From contig NZ_FOVC01000002.1 of assembly GCF_900115045.1 (NCBI RefSeq), positions 375,972 through 439,971 of the forward strand: a DNA stretch of 64,000 nucleotides. Direction: 5' to 3'. Below the pieces are notes generated by a model that was not told the origin of the DNA, made no database searches, and worked only from the letters and a program-made list of their open reading frames with translations. Shown here piece by piece: positions 1-7,215 of the stretch (the first letter of the stretch is position 1; every line of letters starts with the position of its first letter). The position numbers and the translations under genes are program-made. The stretch comes from Izhakiella capsodis (GTDB lineage: Bacteria; Pseudomonadota; Gammaproteobacteria; Enterobacterales; Enterobacteriaceae).

Positions 1-652
1 GAGTCGAGCGCAAATCTATAACGGCGCGCTGAGCGATAAATATGTCATTGCGTACAGCAACTCACTGATGGACAATTTTATTATGGGTGTGCAGGGCAGC
101 GGCTACGTGGATTTTGGCGATGGCCGACCGCTGACCTTTTTCGCCTACGGTGGTCAAAATGGTTACCCTTACCGAAGCATCGGTAAGATACTTATCGATC
201 GCGGCGAGGTGAGCCGCGAGGATATGTCCATGCAGGCGATCCGCGATTGGGCAGAGAGCCATTCGCCGGTTCAGGTGCAGGAATTACTTGAGCAGAATGC
301 ATCGTTCGTGTTCTTTAAGCCAGAGCCTTTCACACCGGTGCGCGGAGCTAGCGCAGTGCCGCTGGTGGCTAAAGCTTCTGTGGCGTCTGATCCAGCGCTG
401 ATCCCTCCGGGGTCGGTACTGCTGGCTGAGGTTCCTCTGCTGAATGATAAAGGTAAATTCAACGGAAAATATGAGATGCGTGTGATGGTATCGCTGGACA
501 CAGGCGGAGCGATTAAAGGGCAGCATTTTGATATTTATCAGGGGGTAGGTCAGCAGGCGGCCCATCTTGCCGGCTGGTATAATCACTACGGACGGGTGTG
601 GATACTGCGCGCTGCGCCAGGAACCGGCCAGTATACTCAAATCACTGATTAA
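1..652 (+). CDS. mltA: MltA, membrane-bound lytic murein transglycosylase A (3' part)
   Basis: The frame is already open at the window edge (first whole codon at base 2), so the N-terminus, including any lipoprotein signal, lies outside; 216 residues are visible. MltA is an outer-membrane lipoprotein that cleaves the MurNAc-GlcNAc bond of peptidoglycan, forming 1,6-anhydroMurNAc ends. The visible part covers the conserved C-terminal 3D-type barrel: YSNSLMDNFIM near the start, the EVPLL(N)DKGKFNG segment, and GGAIKGQHFDIYQG, whose Asp matches the catalytic Asp of the family. The end WYNHYGRVW is also typical. Gene order mltA then tcdA is the same as in E. coli. Confidence 0.95.
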   Translation, partial: SRAQIYNGALSDKYVIAYSNSLMDNFIMGVQGSGYVDFGDGRPLTFFAYGGQNGYPYRSIGKILIDRGEVSREDMSMQAIRDWAESHSPVQVQELLEQNASFVFFKPEPFTPVRGASAVPLVAKASVASDPALIPPGSVLLAEVPLLNDKGKFNGKYEMRVMVSLDTGGAIKGQHFDIYQGVGQQAAHLAGWYNHYGRVWILRAAPGTGQYTQITD

Positions 653-675
653 TATTCATCACGTTTTATCCGGCT

Positions 676-701
676 GCGGGCTAGCCTGGCCCGCATGATG
701 T
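676..701 (+). terminator. Hairpin after mltA
   Basis: GCGGGCTA (676-683) can pair with TGGCCCGC (687-694) around a three-base loop, 24 bp after the mltA stop. The following bases are only mildly T-rich, so this is a weak or partial Rho-independent terminator between mltA and tcdA. Confidence 0.4.
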
Positions 702-719
702 TGAGTTTTAGAGGTAGTC

Positions 720-1520
720 ATGACATTTCTCTCCGACGCCTGGCAGCAACGCTTTGGCGGCACTGCCCGGCTGTATGGCCGATCGGCACTCCGCATATTT
801 GCCGGTGCGCATATCTGCGTAGTGGGTATTGGCGGTGTAGGAAGCTGGGTCGCAGAAGCGCTGGCGCGAACCGCGATCGGTGCGATTACGCTGATTGATA
901 TGGATGATGTCTGTATAACGAACACTAACCGCCAGATCCATGCCCTGAAAGGAAATATCGGCCAATCCAAGTCCGGTGTAATGGCTGAACGTATTCTGGC
1001 GATCAATCCCGAGTGCCGCGTTACCTGTGTGGATGATTTTATCACGCCGGATAATACTGCACAGATGATGGCAGCCGGATTTGATTATGTCATTGATGCC
1101 ATCGACAGCGTACGCCCCAAAGCGGCGCTAATTGCCTGGTGCCGTCGTAACAAAATTCCGTTGATTACTATCGGCGGCGCGGGAGGGCAAAGAGATCCCA
1201 CTCAGATCCAGATAGCAGACCTCGGTAAAACTATCCAGGATCCGCTGGCAGCTAAACTGCGCGAACGGCTGAAGCAAGATTTTGGCGTTGTTAAAAATAG
1301 TAGGGGTAAGCTGGGGATCGACTGCGTATTTTCCACTGAAGCGCTGCTTTATCCGCAAGTGGACGGCAGCGTCTGCGCCTCGCGGGCGACGGCCGAAGGA
1401 CCAAAGCGAATGGATTGTGAGTCTGGTTTTGGCGCAGCGGTAATGGTTACCGCAACCTTTGGTTTCGTTGCGGTATCGCATGTATTAAAAAAGCTACAGG
1501 CTAAGGCCGTCAGAGTTTAA
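720..1520 (+). CDS. tcdA: TcdA (CsdL), tRNA threonylcarbamoyladenosine dehydratase
   Basis: TcdA uses ATP to dehydrate t6A at position 37 of ANN-decoding tRNAs to its cyclic form ct6A. The protein is 266 aa and of the E1/MoeB/ThiF class: nucleotide-binding GIGGVGSW at residues 36-43, LIDMDD at 58-63 ending the second strand, and NTNRQIHA at 68-75 carrying the Asn/Arg residues of the adenylation site. The ATG at 720 follows GAGGTAG at good spacing. It converges on csdE, with 20 bp between the stop codons. CsdA and CsdE, encoded on the other strand, are the known sulfur-relay partners of this protein in E. coli. Confidence 0.95.
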   Translation: MTFLSDAWQQRFGGTARLYGRSALRIFAGAHICVVGIGGVGSWVAEALARTAIGAITLIDMDDVCITNTNRQIHALKGNIGQSKSGVMAERILAINPECRVTCVDDFITPDNTAQMMAAGFDYVIDAIDSVRPKAALIAWCRRNKIPLITIGGAGGQRDPTQIQIADLGKTIQDPLAAKLRERLKQDFGVVKNSRGKLGIDCVFSTEALLYPQVDGSVCASRATAEGPKRMDCESGFGAAVMVTATFGFVAVSHVLKKLQAKAVRV

Positions 1521-1540
1521 GCAGCCTCAGATTTGTCATC

Positions 1541-1984
1541 TCATGTGCTTTCCGCTGCGCACCTGACTGCCGCAGCCAGTGCCTCTAGCCCTGCGCTGCG
1601 TGAGGCGCTGAGTTGCTGGCGCAATCCAAGCCTGTCGAACAGTGCCAGCGGATCGTCACGACGCAGCGCATGCGCCGACTGGCACTCAACGGCGGTTAAC
1701 AGCACAGCCAGTAACCCTCTTACAATGCGTCCTTCGCTGTCGCCGTAAAAATGTAGCCTGTTACCTTCGAGATGCTGCCAGCCCAGCCAGACGCGATTTT
1801 CGCAGCCACTTAGCTCGATATCAGGTCGCTTAAGATTTTCGTCGAGGGTTGGCAACTGCTTACCCAGCATTATTAGCTGGCGATAGCGATCTTCCCAATG
1901 CTGAAACGTACTGAATTTTCGTAGTAATTCCCCGGCTGTAATGAGCGAGCCAAAGGGATGTGGAGCCAGCACGGCTTGATTCAT
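1541..1984 (-). CDS. csdE: CsdE, sulfur acceptor for cysteine desulfurase CsdA
   Basis: A SufE-family protein of 147 aa that takes persulfide sulfur from CsdA. The acceptor cysteine is Cys61 in ELSGCENRVW, the same position as in E. coli CsdE. The fold region LGWQHLEGNRLHFYGDSEG and the C-terminal helical part are typical. Its ATG overlaps the csdA stop by one base (TAATG), so the two are translated from one mRNA and are probably coupled. Confidence 0.95.
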   Translation of the reverse strand: MNQAVLAPHPFGSLITAGELLRKFSTFQHWEDRYRQLIMLGKQLPTLDENLKRPDIELSGCENRVWLGWQHLEGNRLHFYGDSEGRIVRGLLAVLLTAVECQSAHALRRDDPLALFDRLGLRQQLSASRSAGLEALAAAVRCAAEST

Positions 1985-3192
1985 TAGCTTTCCTCCAGCA
2001 GATCGATCGCCAAACGCAGGGCGCGTACCAGCGCCTCCACGTCCTGCAGGGTATTATAAGGTGCGAACGAAGCGCGCAGCGTTCCGGATACGCCGAGTGC
2101 CTGCATCAGTGGTTGGGCGCAGTGCTGCCCGGCGCGCAGCGCAACGCCACTTTCTGCCAGCAGCGTCACCACGTCGTGGTGGTGCAAGCCGGCGAGTTCG
2201 AACGACAGAAGGCTGGCATTGCTGGCGCGAAAGCTGCGAAAGCCAGGTAGCACAGCTAGCTGTTCTTCAGCGGTATCCGCCAGCTCACAGCTCCAGCGTT
2301 CGGCAGCCTCCATATCTATGTTCGCTAGCCAGTCAAGCGTAGCACTCAGGCCGATGACGCCTGCGACATTTGGTGTTCCTGCTTCAAAACGCCAGGGCGG
2401 TGGCTTGATGGTAAAACCCTTAAAGTCGACCTGGGTTAGCATCTTGCCGCCTCCGTGCCAGGGAGACATCACTTCCAGTAACTCCGGCTTTGCGTAAAGT
2501 ACGCCGAGGCCAGTCGGCCCATAGAACTTATGACCTGAGAACGCGTAAAAATCAATATCCAACGCCTGTACGTCGGTGCGCGCGTGAACAATGCCCTGTG
2601 CACCGTCAATCATCACTTTAGCACCCACCTGATGGGCCAGTTCGATAGCGAGTTTTAGTGACGGGCGTCCGCCGGTGACGTTAGACATTTGTCCAAGTGC
2701 CAGCAAACGTGTTTTGCCATTGAGCAACTGTGGCAGGAGCGAAAGATCCGGTAGCTTGTCGCTTCCCAGCGGCAGTTTTATCAGCCTGGCGTTGTGACGT
2801 TGTGCCAGCATTAGCCAGGGAACGAAATTAGCATGATGTTCCGCTTCGGAAACGACGATTTCATCGCCGGCATGCAGCAGAGGCTCTAGCCAGCTTTGCG
2901 CTACCAGATTGATTGCCTCAGTTGCACCACGCGTCCAAACGATACTGTGCGGGTCGGTGGCATTAATCCAGCGGGCAACCTGCGTTCTGGCCTGCTCATA
3001 CCGAGCGGTTAACTCTTGTGCTGATGCGTAATGACTTCGGTGAACCGTCCCGGCGCTAAGGGAATAAAAGGTGCTGGTGGCATCAATTAGACACTGTGGC
3101 TTTAAAGTCGTTGCAGCACTATCCAGATAGACTCCCGCATCCTGCAAAGCAGGGAATTGTGCTCGGAAATTAGCGGGGTAGAAGTTGTGCAT
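1984..3192 (-). CDS. csdA: CsdA, cysteine desulfurase (cysteine sulfinate desulfinase)
   Basis: A 402-aa PLP enzyme that removes sulfur from cysteine (and SO2 from cysteine sulfinate) and passes it to CsdE and on to TcdA-linked chemistry. PLP Lys222 lies in AFSGHKFYGP, and catalytic Cys358 in RAGQHCAQP; DSAATTLKP near residue 24 is the family start signature. An in-frame ATG lies 27 codons further upstream, but the ATG at 3192 is preferred: AAGAGG precedes it and the length then matches E. coli CsdA (401 aa). It forms an operon with csdE. Confidence 0.95.
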   Translation of the reverse strand: MHNFYPANFRAQFPALQDAGVYLDSAATTLKPQCLIDATSTFYSLSAGTVHRSHYASAQELTARYEQARTQVARWINATDPHSIVWTRGATEAINLVAQSWLEPLLHAGDEIVVSEAEHHANFVPWLMLAQRHNARLIKLPLGSDKLPDLSLLPQLLNGKTRLLALGQMSNVTGGRPSLKLAIELAHQVGAKVMIDGAQGIVHARTDVQALDIDFYAFSGHKFYGPTGLGVLYAKPELLEVMSPWHGGGKMLTQVDFKGFTIKPPPWRFEAGTPNVAGVIGLSATLDWLANIDMEAAERWSCELADTAEEQLAVLPGFRSFRASNASLLSFELAGLHHHDVVTLLAESGVALRAGQHCAQPLMQALGVSGTLRASFAPYNTLQDVEALVRALRLAIDLLEES

Positions 3193-3408
3193 GGTGCCTC
3201 TTTGATCTGATGCTGCTGAAAGCAATATTAGGACCAGGATGATTTTAACCTGATTGGCTGGCAAAGCCAGCAAAGCGAGTTAAGCTAAATCATGCAAGGT
3301 TTGAACTATTACCCGTAAATTACCGCCGCTTTGTCAGGTGTTTTTGCTGATACTTTTGGTAGCGGTAGGGGACGTTAATTGCATTACTATCTGCAAGGAG
3401 ATGAAGAA

Positions 3409-3633
3409 TTGAAAAAATTAGCTGCTCTTCTGGCCACCAGTGGCGTGGTACTGACGCTTGCTGCTTGTTCTAGCAATTATGTCATGCACACCAACGACGG
3501 ACGCACCATTGTTGCGAGCGGTAAACCGGCCCTGGATGATGAGACGGGGCTTATCAAGTATAAAGATGCAAACGGCGTTAAACAGCAAATCAACCGTTCT
3601 GACATTAAAGAGATGGTTGAACTGGGTCAGTAA
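3409..3633 (+). CDS. YgdI/YgdR-family small lipoprotein
   Basis: A 74-aa secreted lipoprotein. The likely start is a TTG at 3409, 8 bases after a full AAGGAG; no in-frame ATG lies near. The product begins MKKLAALLATSG, with a hydrophobic signal and lipobox LAAC, so Cys20 becomes the lipidated N-terminus. The mature part is a small SH3-like DUF903 domain with the conserved motifs YVMHTNDGRTI and IKYKDANG. The function is unknown. In E. coli ygdI lies next to gcvB/gcvA, as here; YgdI and YgdR are close paralogues, so no symbol is given. Confidence 0.9.
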   Translation: MKKLAALLATSGVVLTLAACSSNYVMHTNDGRTIVASGKPALDDETGLIKYKDANGVKQQINRSDIKEMVELGQ

Positions 3634-3648
3634 TCAGATTTGTTGAAG

Positions 3649-3675
3649 AAAAAAAAGCACCGCATTGGCGGTGCT
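3649..3675 (-). terminator. gcvB Rho-independent terminator
   Basis: A perfect 8-bp stem, AGCACCGC (3656-3663 on +) with GCGGTGCT (3668-3675), and a four-base loop. On the minus strand it is followed by an uninterrupted T run. On the plus strand the tail is not T-rich, though the hairpin could still slow transcription leaving the lipoprotein gene. Confidence 0.9.
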
Positions 3676-3831
3676 ATTAAAATTACTATGGACAGACAGG
3701 GTTAATCTACAGGAATTTAGTCAGATCTGAAAAAGGTCAGATCAAATTGCAAACACAACATCACGACCACAAGCCAAAAGCCTGCTAAAACTCCGCGTCT
3801 TAACTTGCTTTTCGTTCCAGCCCGAGGAAGT
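3649..3831 (-). ncRNA. gcvB: GcvB small regulatory RNA
   Basis: Read on the minus strand, the RNA begins ACTTCCTCGGGCTGGAACGA, very close to the known 5' end of E. coli GcvB. It has the G/U-rich R1 seed with GTGATGTTGTGTTTGCAATT (complement of about 3743-3773) and the conserved CCCTGTCTGTCCATAGT segment. It ends in the hairpin AGCACCGC-CAAT-GCGGTGCT plus eight T. About 183 nt, slightly shorter than in E. coli. GcvB works with Hfq to repress mRNAs for amino acid and peptide uptake. The position between the ygdI-type gene and gcvA, divergent from gcvA, is the E. coli arrangement, and GcvA is its activator. Confidence 0.95.
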
Positions 3832-3837
3832 GCGGCA

Positions 3838-3866
3838 AATATAGGTATTTGCTGGTAGTTCAACAA
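3838..3866 (-). promoter_or_regulatory. gcvB promoter
   Basis: On the minus strand TTGTTG (3861-3866) and TATATT (3838-3843) are separated by 17 bp. The -10 ends 6 bases before the A at 3831 that matches the known GcvB start. The region also faces the gcvA promoter, so GcvA bound here can act on both. Confidence 0.7.
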
Positions 3867-3875
3867 CGGACAATT

Positions 3876-3881
3876 TATAAT
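3876..3881 (+). promoter_or_regulatory. gcvA -10 element
   Basis: A consensus TATAAT lies 80 bp upstream of gcvA with no good -35 at 17 bp, as is common for regulated LysR-type genes. It lies within 10 bp of the gcvB -35, making a compact divergent promoter pair. Confidence 0.5.
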
Positions 3882-3960
3882 GCCTCGGATAAAAAAATCT
3901 AATATGTAACCCCTTATATACAGCTGTGACTATTTATGTCATTTCAGATGGTCCTGGATT

Positions 3961-4878
3961 ATGTCTAAACGTTTGCCGCCATTGAATGCCCTGCGAGTTT
4001 TTGATGCAGCGGCCAGGCATTTAAGCTTCACCAAAGCCGCTGACGAACTGTTTGTAACTCAGGCTGCTGTCAGTCATCAGATAAAATCGCTTGAGGATTT
4101 TCTGGGGCTAAAATTGTTCCGACGTCGTAATCGCTCTTTGCTTCTGACAGAAGAGGGTCAGGGTTATTATCTTGATATAAAAGAAATTTTTTCAGCCATC
4201 AATGAAGCGACCCGCAAGCTTCAGGCGCGTAGTGCGAAAGGTGCGCTGACGGTCAGTTTGCTTCCCAGCTTCGCTATTCAATGGTTAGTTCCGCGTCTTT
4301 CCAGCTTTAACTCTGCTTATCCGGGTATCGACGTGCGTATACAGGCGGTAGACCGGGATGAGGAAAAACTGGCCGACGACGTTGATGTGGCCATTTTTTA
4401 CGGTCGTGGTAACTGGCCAGGGCTGCGGGTAGAAAAATTGTATGTCGAATATTTGCTGCCCGTCTGTTCGCCACAGCTGCTGGCTAGCGAGCGGCCGTTG
4501 AAAACGCCCGCCGATTTGGATCATCATACGCTATTGCATGATGCTTCACGTCGCGACTGGCAATCCTATATTCGCCAGCTAGGATTGTCGCACATCAATG
4601 TGCAGCAAGGTCCAATATTCAGCCATAGCGCAATGGTATTACAGGCGGCCATTCATGGTCAGGGGGTTGCGCTGGCGAATAACGTAATGGCGCAAACTGA
4701 AATTGAGGCGGGTCGATTGGTGTGCCCATTTAATGATGTACTGGTTAGTAAAAACGCTTTTTATCTTGTTTGCCATGACAGTCAGGCAGAACTCGGTAAA
4801 ATAGCCGCCTTTCGTCAGTGGATCCTGTCCCGGGCTGCCAGTGAGCAAGAAAAATTTCGTTTTCGCTACGACCATTAA
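3961..4878 (+). CDS. gcvA: GcvA, LysR-type regulator of glycine cleavage
   Basis: A 305-aa LysR-type regulator nearly identical in layout to E. coli GcvA. The N-terminal winged helix-turn-helix spans about residues 10-65 (FDAAARHLSFTKAA, VTQAAVSHQIKSLE). The effector domain includes RSAKGALTVSLLPSFAI and the C-terminal QAELGKIAAFRQWIL. In E. coli it activates gcvTHP when glycine is high, represses it with GcvR when glycine is low, activates gcvB, and represses itself. The divergent gcvB gene directly upstream supports the name. It starts at the ATG at 3961, which gives the usual family start MSKRLPPLNALRVF. Confidence 0.97.
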   Translation: MSKRLPPLNALRVFDAAARHLSFTKAADELFVTQAAVSHQIKSLEDFLGLKLFRRRNRSLLLTEEGQGYYLDIKEIFSAINEATRKLQARSAKGALTVSLLPSFAIQWLVPRLSSFNSAYPGIDVRIQAVDRDEEKLADDVDVAIFYGRGNWPGLRVEKLYVEYLLPVCSPQLLASERPLKTPADLDHHTLLHDASRRDWQSYIRQLGLSHINVQQGPIFSHSAMVLQAAIHGQGVALANNVMAQTEIEAGRLVCPFNDVLVSKNAFYLVCHDSQAELGKIAAFRQWILSRAASEQEKFRFRYDH

Positions 4879-4930
4879 CTGTTTTACTACGTGTCAGGTT
4901 TTGGCGCGTTAACCATCAGAGGAACCTAAG

Positions 4931-5323
4931 ATGAGCAGCCGTGCAATGCTGATCTTCGCCGCAATCAGCGGCTTTGTTTTTGTAGCACTCGGCGCATTTG
5001 GCGCCCATGTGCTGAGTAACATCCTCGGCCAGGACGAGATGGCCTGGCTAAGAACCGGGCTGGAGTATCAGGCTTTTCATACCCTGGCAATAATGGGGCT
5101 GGCGGCGGCGATGCTGCGTCGGGCCAATATCTGGTTTTACTGGAGCAGCGTATTTCTGGCATTAGGCACGGTTTTATTTAGCGGCAGTCTTTATTGCCTG
5201 GCACTTTCCCATTTACATTTGTGGGTCTACTTCACCCCAATTGGCGGTATCTGCTTTCTTATTGGTTGGGCACTGGTGTTCGTCGGTGCGTTACGCCTGA
5301 AAAAAAGAGCAGATCGGCCATGA
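4931..5323 (+). CDS. ygdD: YgdD, DUF423 inner-membrane protein
   Basis: A 130-aa protein with four predicted membrane segments: about residues 5-28 (an alanine/glycine-rich FGAHVL motif follows), 46-62, 70-90 and 96-118. It belongs to the DUF423/TMEM256 family; no biochemical role is known. It lies 52 bp after gcvA and overlaps rlmM by four bases (ATGA), so it is translationally coupled to rlmM. AGGAACC precedes the ATG. Confidence 0.92.
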   Translation: MSSRAMLIFAAISGFVFVALGAFGAHVLSNILGQDEMAWLRTGLEYQAFHTLAIMGLAAAMLRRANIWFYWSSVFLALGTVLFSGSLYCLALSHLHLWVYFTPIGGICFLIGWALVFVGALRLKKRADRP

Positions 5324-6420
5324 ATAAAGTGTTGCTTTATTGCCGGCAGGGTTTCGAAAAAGAGTGCGCTGCCGAGATTGCGGAAAAAGCGGCAGCGCTG
5401 GGCATTTTTGGCTTTCCCAGGGTGAAAGAGAATGCCGGCTATATTTTGTTTGAAGGCTATCAGCCTGATGATGGTGACAAGCTTGTGCGGGAGTTGCCTT
5501 TTCCCAGACTGATCTTTACCCGGCAGATGGTTGCGGTTGGCGACCTTATTCGAGATCTCCCCCAGGAAGATCGCGTATCGCCAATCGTGGCCGCTTTACT
5601 GGGTGCAGTAAAAAGGGCCGGTGATTTGCGCGTGGAAGTGGCCGATACCAACGAAAGTAAAGAGCTGTTAAAGTTTTGCCGTAAGTTTACCGTACCCTTG
5701 CGGATCGGGCTGCGTCAGGCGGGAATATTACTTAATCACGAAAATGCAAAGCAGCCACTTGTTCATGTATTTTTTATCGCGCCGGGGCACTGCTACGTCG
5801 GTTATTCTCTCCGCAATAATAATTCACCATTTTTTATGGGTATCCCGCGCCTGCGCTTCCCTTCCGATGCGCCCAGCCGTTCCACTCTGAAACTGGAAGA
5901 GGCGTTTCACGTTTTTATACCGGCGGATGAGTGGGATGAGAGGCTGGCGAGTGGCATGTATGCCGTCGACCTGGGCGCTTGCCCGGGTGGTTGGACTTAT
6001 CAGCTGGTTCAACGTGGCATGATGGTGCACGCCGTTGATAACGGACCAATGGCACCATGCCTGATGGATAGCGGGCAGGTGATGCATCATCGTGAAGATG
6101 GTTTTAAATACCGGCCAACCCGCCACAACGTTTACTGGCTGGTGTGCGACATGGTTGAAAAGCCTGTGCGCGTTGCTCGCCTGATGGGGACGTGGCTGGT
6201 CAATGGCTGGTGCCGAGAGGCAATATTCAACCTTAAATTGCCGATGAAAAAGCGCTATGAAGAAGTATCGCATAACCTGTCGATGCTGGCAGAGCTACTG
6301 AGCGAAAACGGCATTAATGCGCAGATCCAGGCGCGCCATCTCTATCACGACCGCGAAGAGGTGACGGTACACGTCCGGCGAATCTGGAGTGCAGCGGGGG
6401 GACGGCGCGACGAGCGCTAA
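5320..6420 (+). CDS. rlmM: RlmM, 23S rRNA Cm2498 2'-O-methyltransferase
   Basis: A 366-aa SAM-dependent enzyme that methylates the ribose of C2498 in 23S rRNA, the same length as E. coli RlmM. An N-terminal ferredoxin-like/THUMP part (residues 1-160) binds RNA. The SAM motif is VDLGACPGGWT at about 216-226, and LKLPMKKR near 305 holds the catalytic Lys. An open frame runs upstream, but the ATG at 5320 overlapping the ygdD stop (ATGA) gives the family N-terminus MNKVLLYCRQGFEKEC. The 3' end overlaps the convergent xni stop by four bases. Confidence 0.96.
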   Translation: MNKVLLYCRQGFEKECAAEIAEKAAALGIFGFPRVKENAGYILFEGYQPDDGDKLVRELPFPRLIFTRQMVAVGDLIRDLPQEDRVSPIVAALLGAVKRAGDLRVEVADTNESKELLKFCRKFTVPLRIGLRQAGILLNHENAKQPLVHVFFIAPGHCYVGYSLRNNNSPFFMGIPRLRFPSDAPSRSTLKLEEAFHVFIPADEWDERLASGMYAVDLGACPGGWTYQLVQRGMMVHAVDNGPMAPCLMDSGQVMHHREDGFKYRPTRHNVYWLVCDMVEKPVRVARLMGTWLVNGWCREAIFNLKLPMKKRYEEVSHNLSMLAELLSENGINAQIQARHLYHDREEVTVHVRRIWSAAGGRRDER

Positions 6421-7178
6421 GCTGTTTTAGCCAAACGCAGCGCTTTCAGATTTCCGTGAAGCATGAGGTCGCTTTGTAAGGTTGCAACCTGACGGCAGGT
6501 TAGCGCTAAATCGTGCGTACCTTCCAGCTTGTGCCGCCATTTTTCCTGCAACTGCGGCAGCGATTTATACAACGTATCCAGAGAGCTGTATTGATGTAAC
6601 AAGGCGGCGGCAGTTTTAGGCCCGATGCCGGCAACGCCGGGGATCTTGCTGCTGGCTACACCCGCCAGTGCCCAATAGTCAGTTAGCTGCTGCGGCGCGA
6701 CGCCAAAGTGCTGCTCGACAAACGGCAAATCCAGCCAGCGTTTCTGAAAATAGTCGCGGATCTCAATTTGTGGTGCCAGCAGCTGACAATAGCCTTTATC
6801 GGTAGAGACGATTGTCGCACGGTGTCCGCTGGCGGCGATGCGTCTTGCCAGGGTCGCCGCCAGGTCGTCGGCCTCACTACCTGGCGAAGCCCAGCAAGCA
6901 ACGCCCGCCTGCTCAAACGCCTGACGCAGCGTCGGCATTTCTGCCTGTAAATCCTCAGGCATGCTGCGACGACCCGCTTTATAGTCAGGCAGTAGCCGTT
7001 GCCGCCAGCTTTGATGGCGCTGTTCATCATCAAACACAGCTACCGCGTGGCTGGGTTGGCTGTGATGAATCAGTTGAGTAAGCGCACCGAGACACGCATT
7101 ACGACAGGGAGACCCCTGCACTGCATGAATACGACGAATCAAATTAAGCGCATCAATAATCAGTAGATGATGTGTCAT
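6417..7178 (-). CDS. xni: Xni (ExoIX), flap endonuclease-like protein
   Basis: A 253-aa protein of the 5'-3' exonuclease/FEN family, without a polymerase part. It has IIDALNLIRR at the N-terminus, the metal-site motif GSEADDLAATLA and STDKGYCQLL. The helix-hairpin-helix GVASSKIPGVAGIGPKTAA binds DNA and potassium. Family members (YgdG) cleave 5' flaps but lack some metal ligands of the Pol I domain. The stop TAG shares bases with the rlmM stop on the other strand. ppnN lies immediately upstream on the same strand, separated by a terminator-like hairpin. Confidence 0.95.
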   Translation of the reverse strand: MTHHLLIIDALNLIRRIHAVQGSPCRNACLGALTQLIHHSQPSHAVAVFDDEQRHQSWRQRLLPDYKAGRRSMPEDLQAEMPTLRQAFEQAGVACWASPGSEADDLAATLARRIAASGHRATIVSTDKGYCQLLAPQIEIRDYFQKRWLDLPFVEQHFGVAPQQLTDYWALAGVASSKIPGVAGIGPKTAAALLHQYSSLDTLYKSLPQLQEKWRHKLEGTHDLALTCRQVATLQSDLMLHGNLKALRLAKTA

Positions 7179-7180
7179 CG

Positions 7181-7207
7181 TTAAACAGAGCGGCCAGTGG
7201 CCGCTCT
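7181..7207 (-). terminator. Hairpin between ppnN and xni
   Basis: AGAGCGGCC (7187-7195) pairs perfectly with GGCCGCTCT (7199-7207) around a three-base loop. On the minus strand it is followed by TGTTTAA, a short T-rich tail. It lies 9 bp after the ppnN stop and probably ends or reduces ppnN transcripts before xni. Confidence 0.6.
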
Positions 7208-7215
7208 TCAGACCT

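Noticed and set aside
3193..3273. 27-codon N-terminal extension of csdA
   Set aside because: The internal ATG has a good AAGAGG site and gives the family length and N-terminus.
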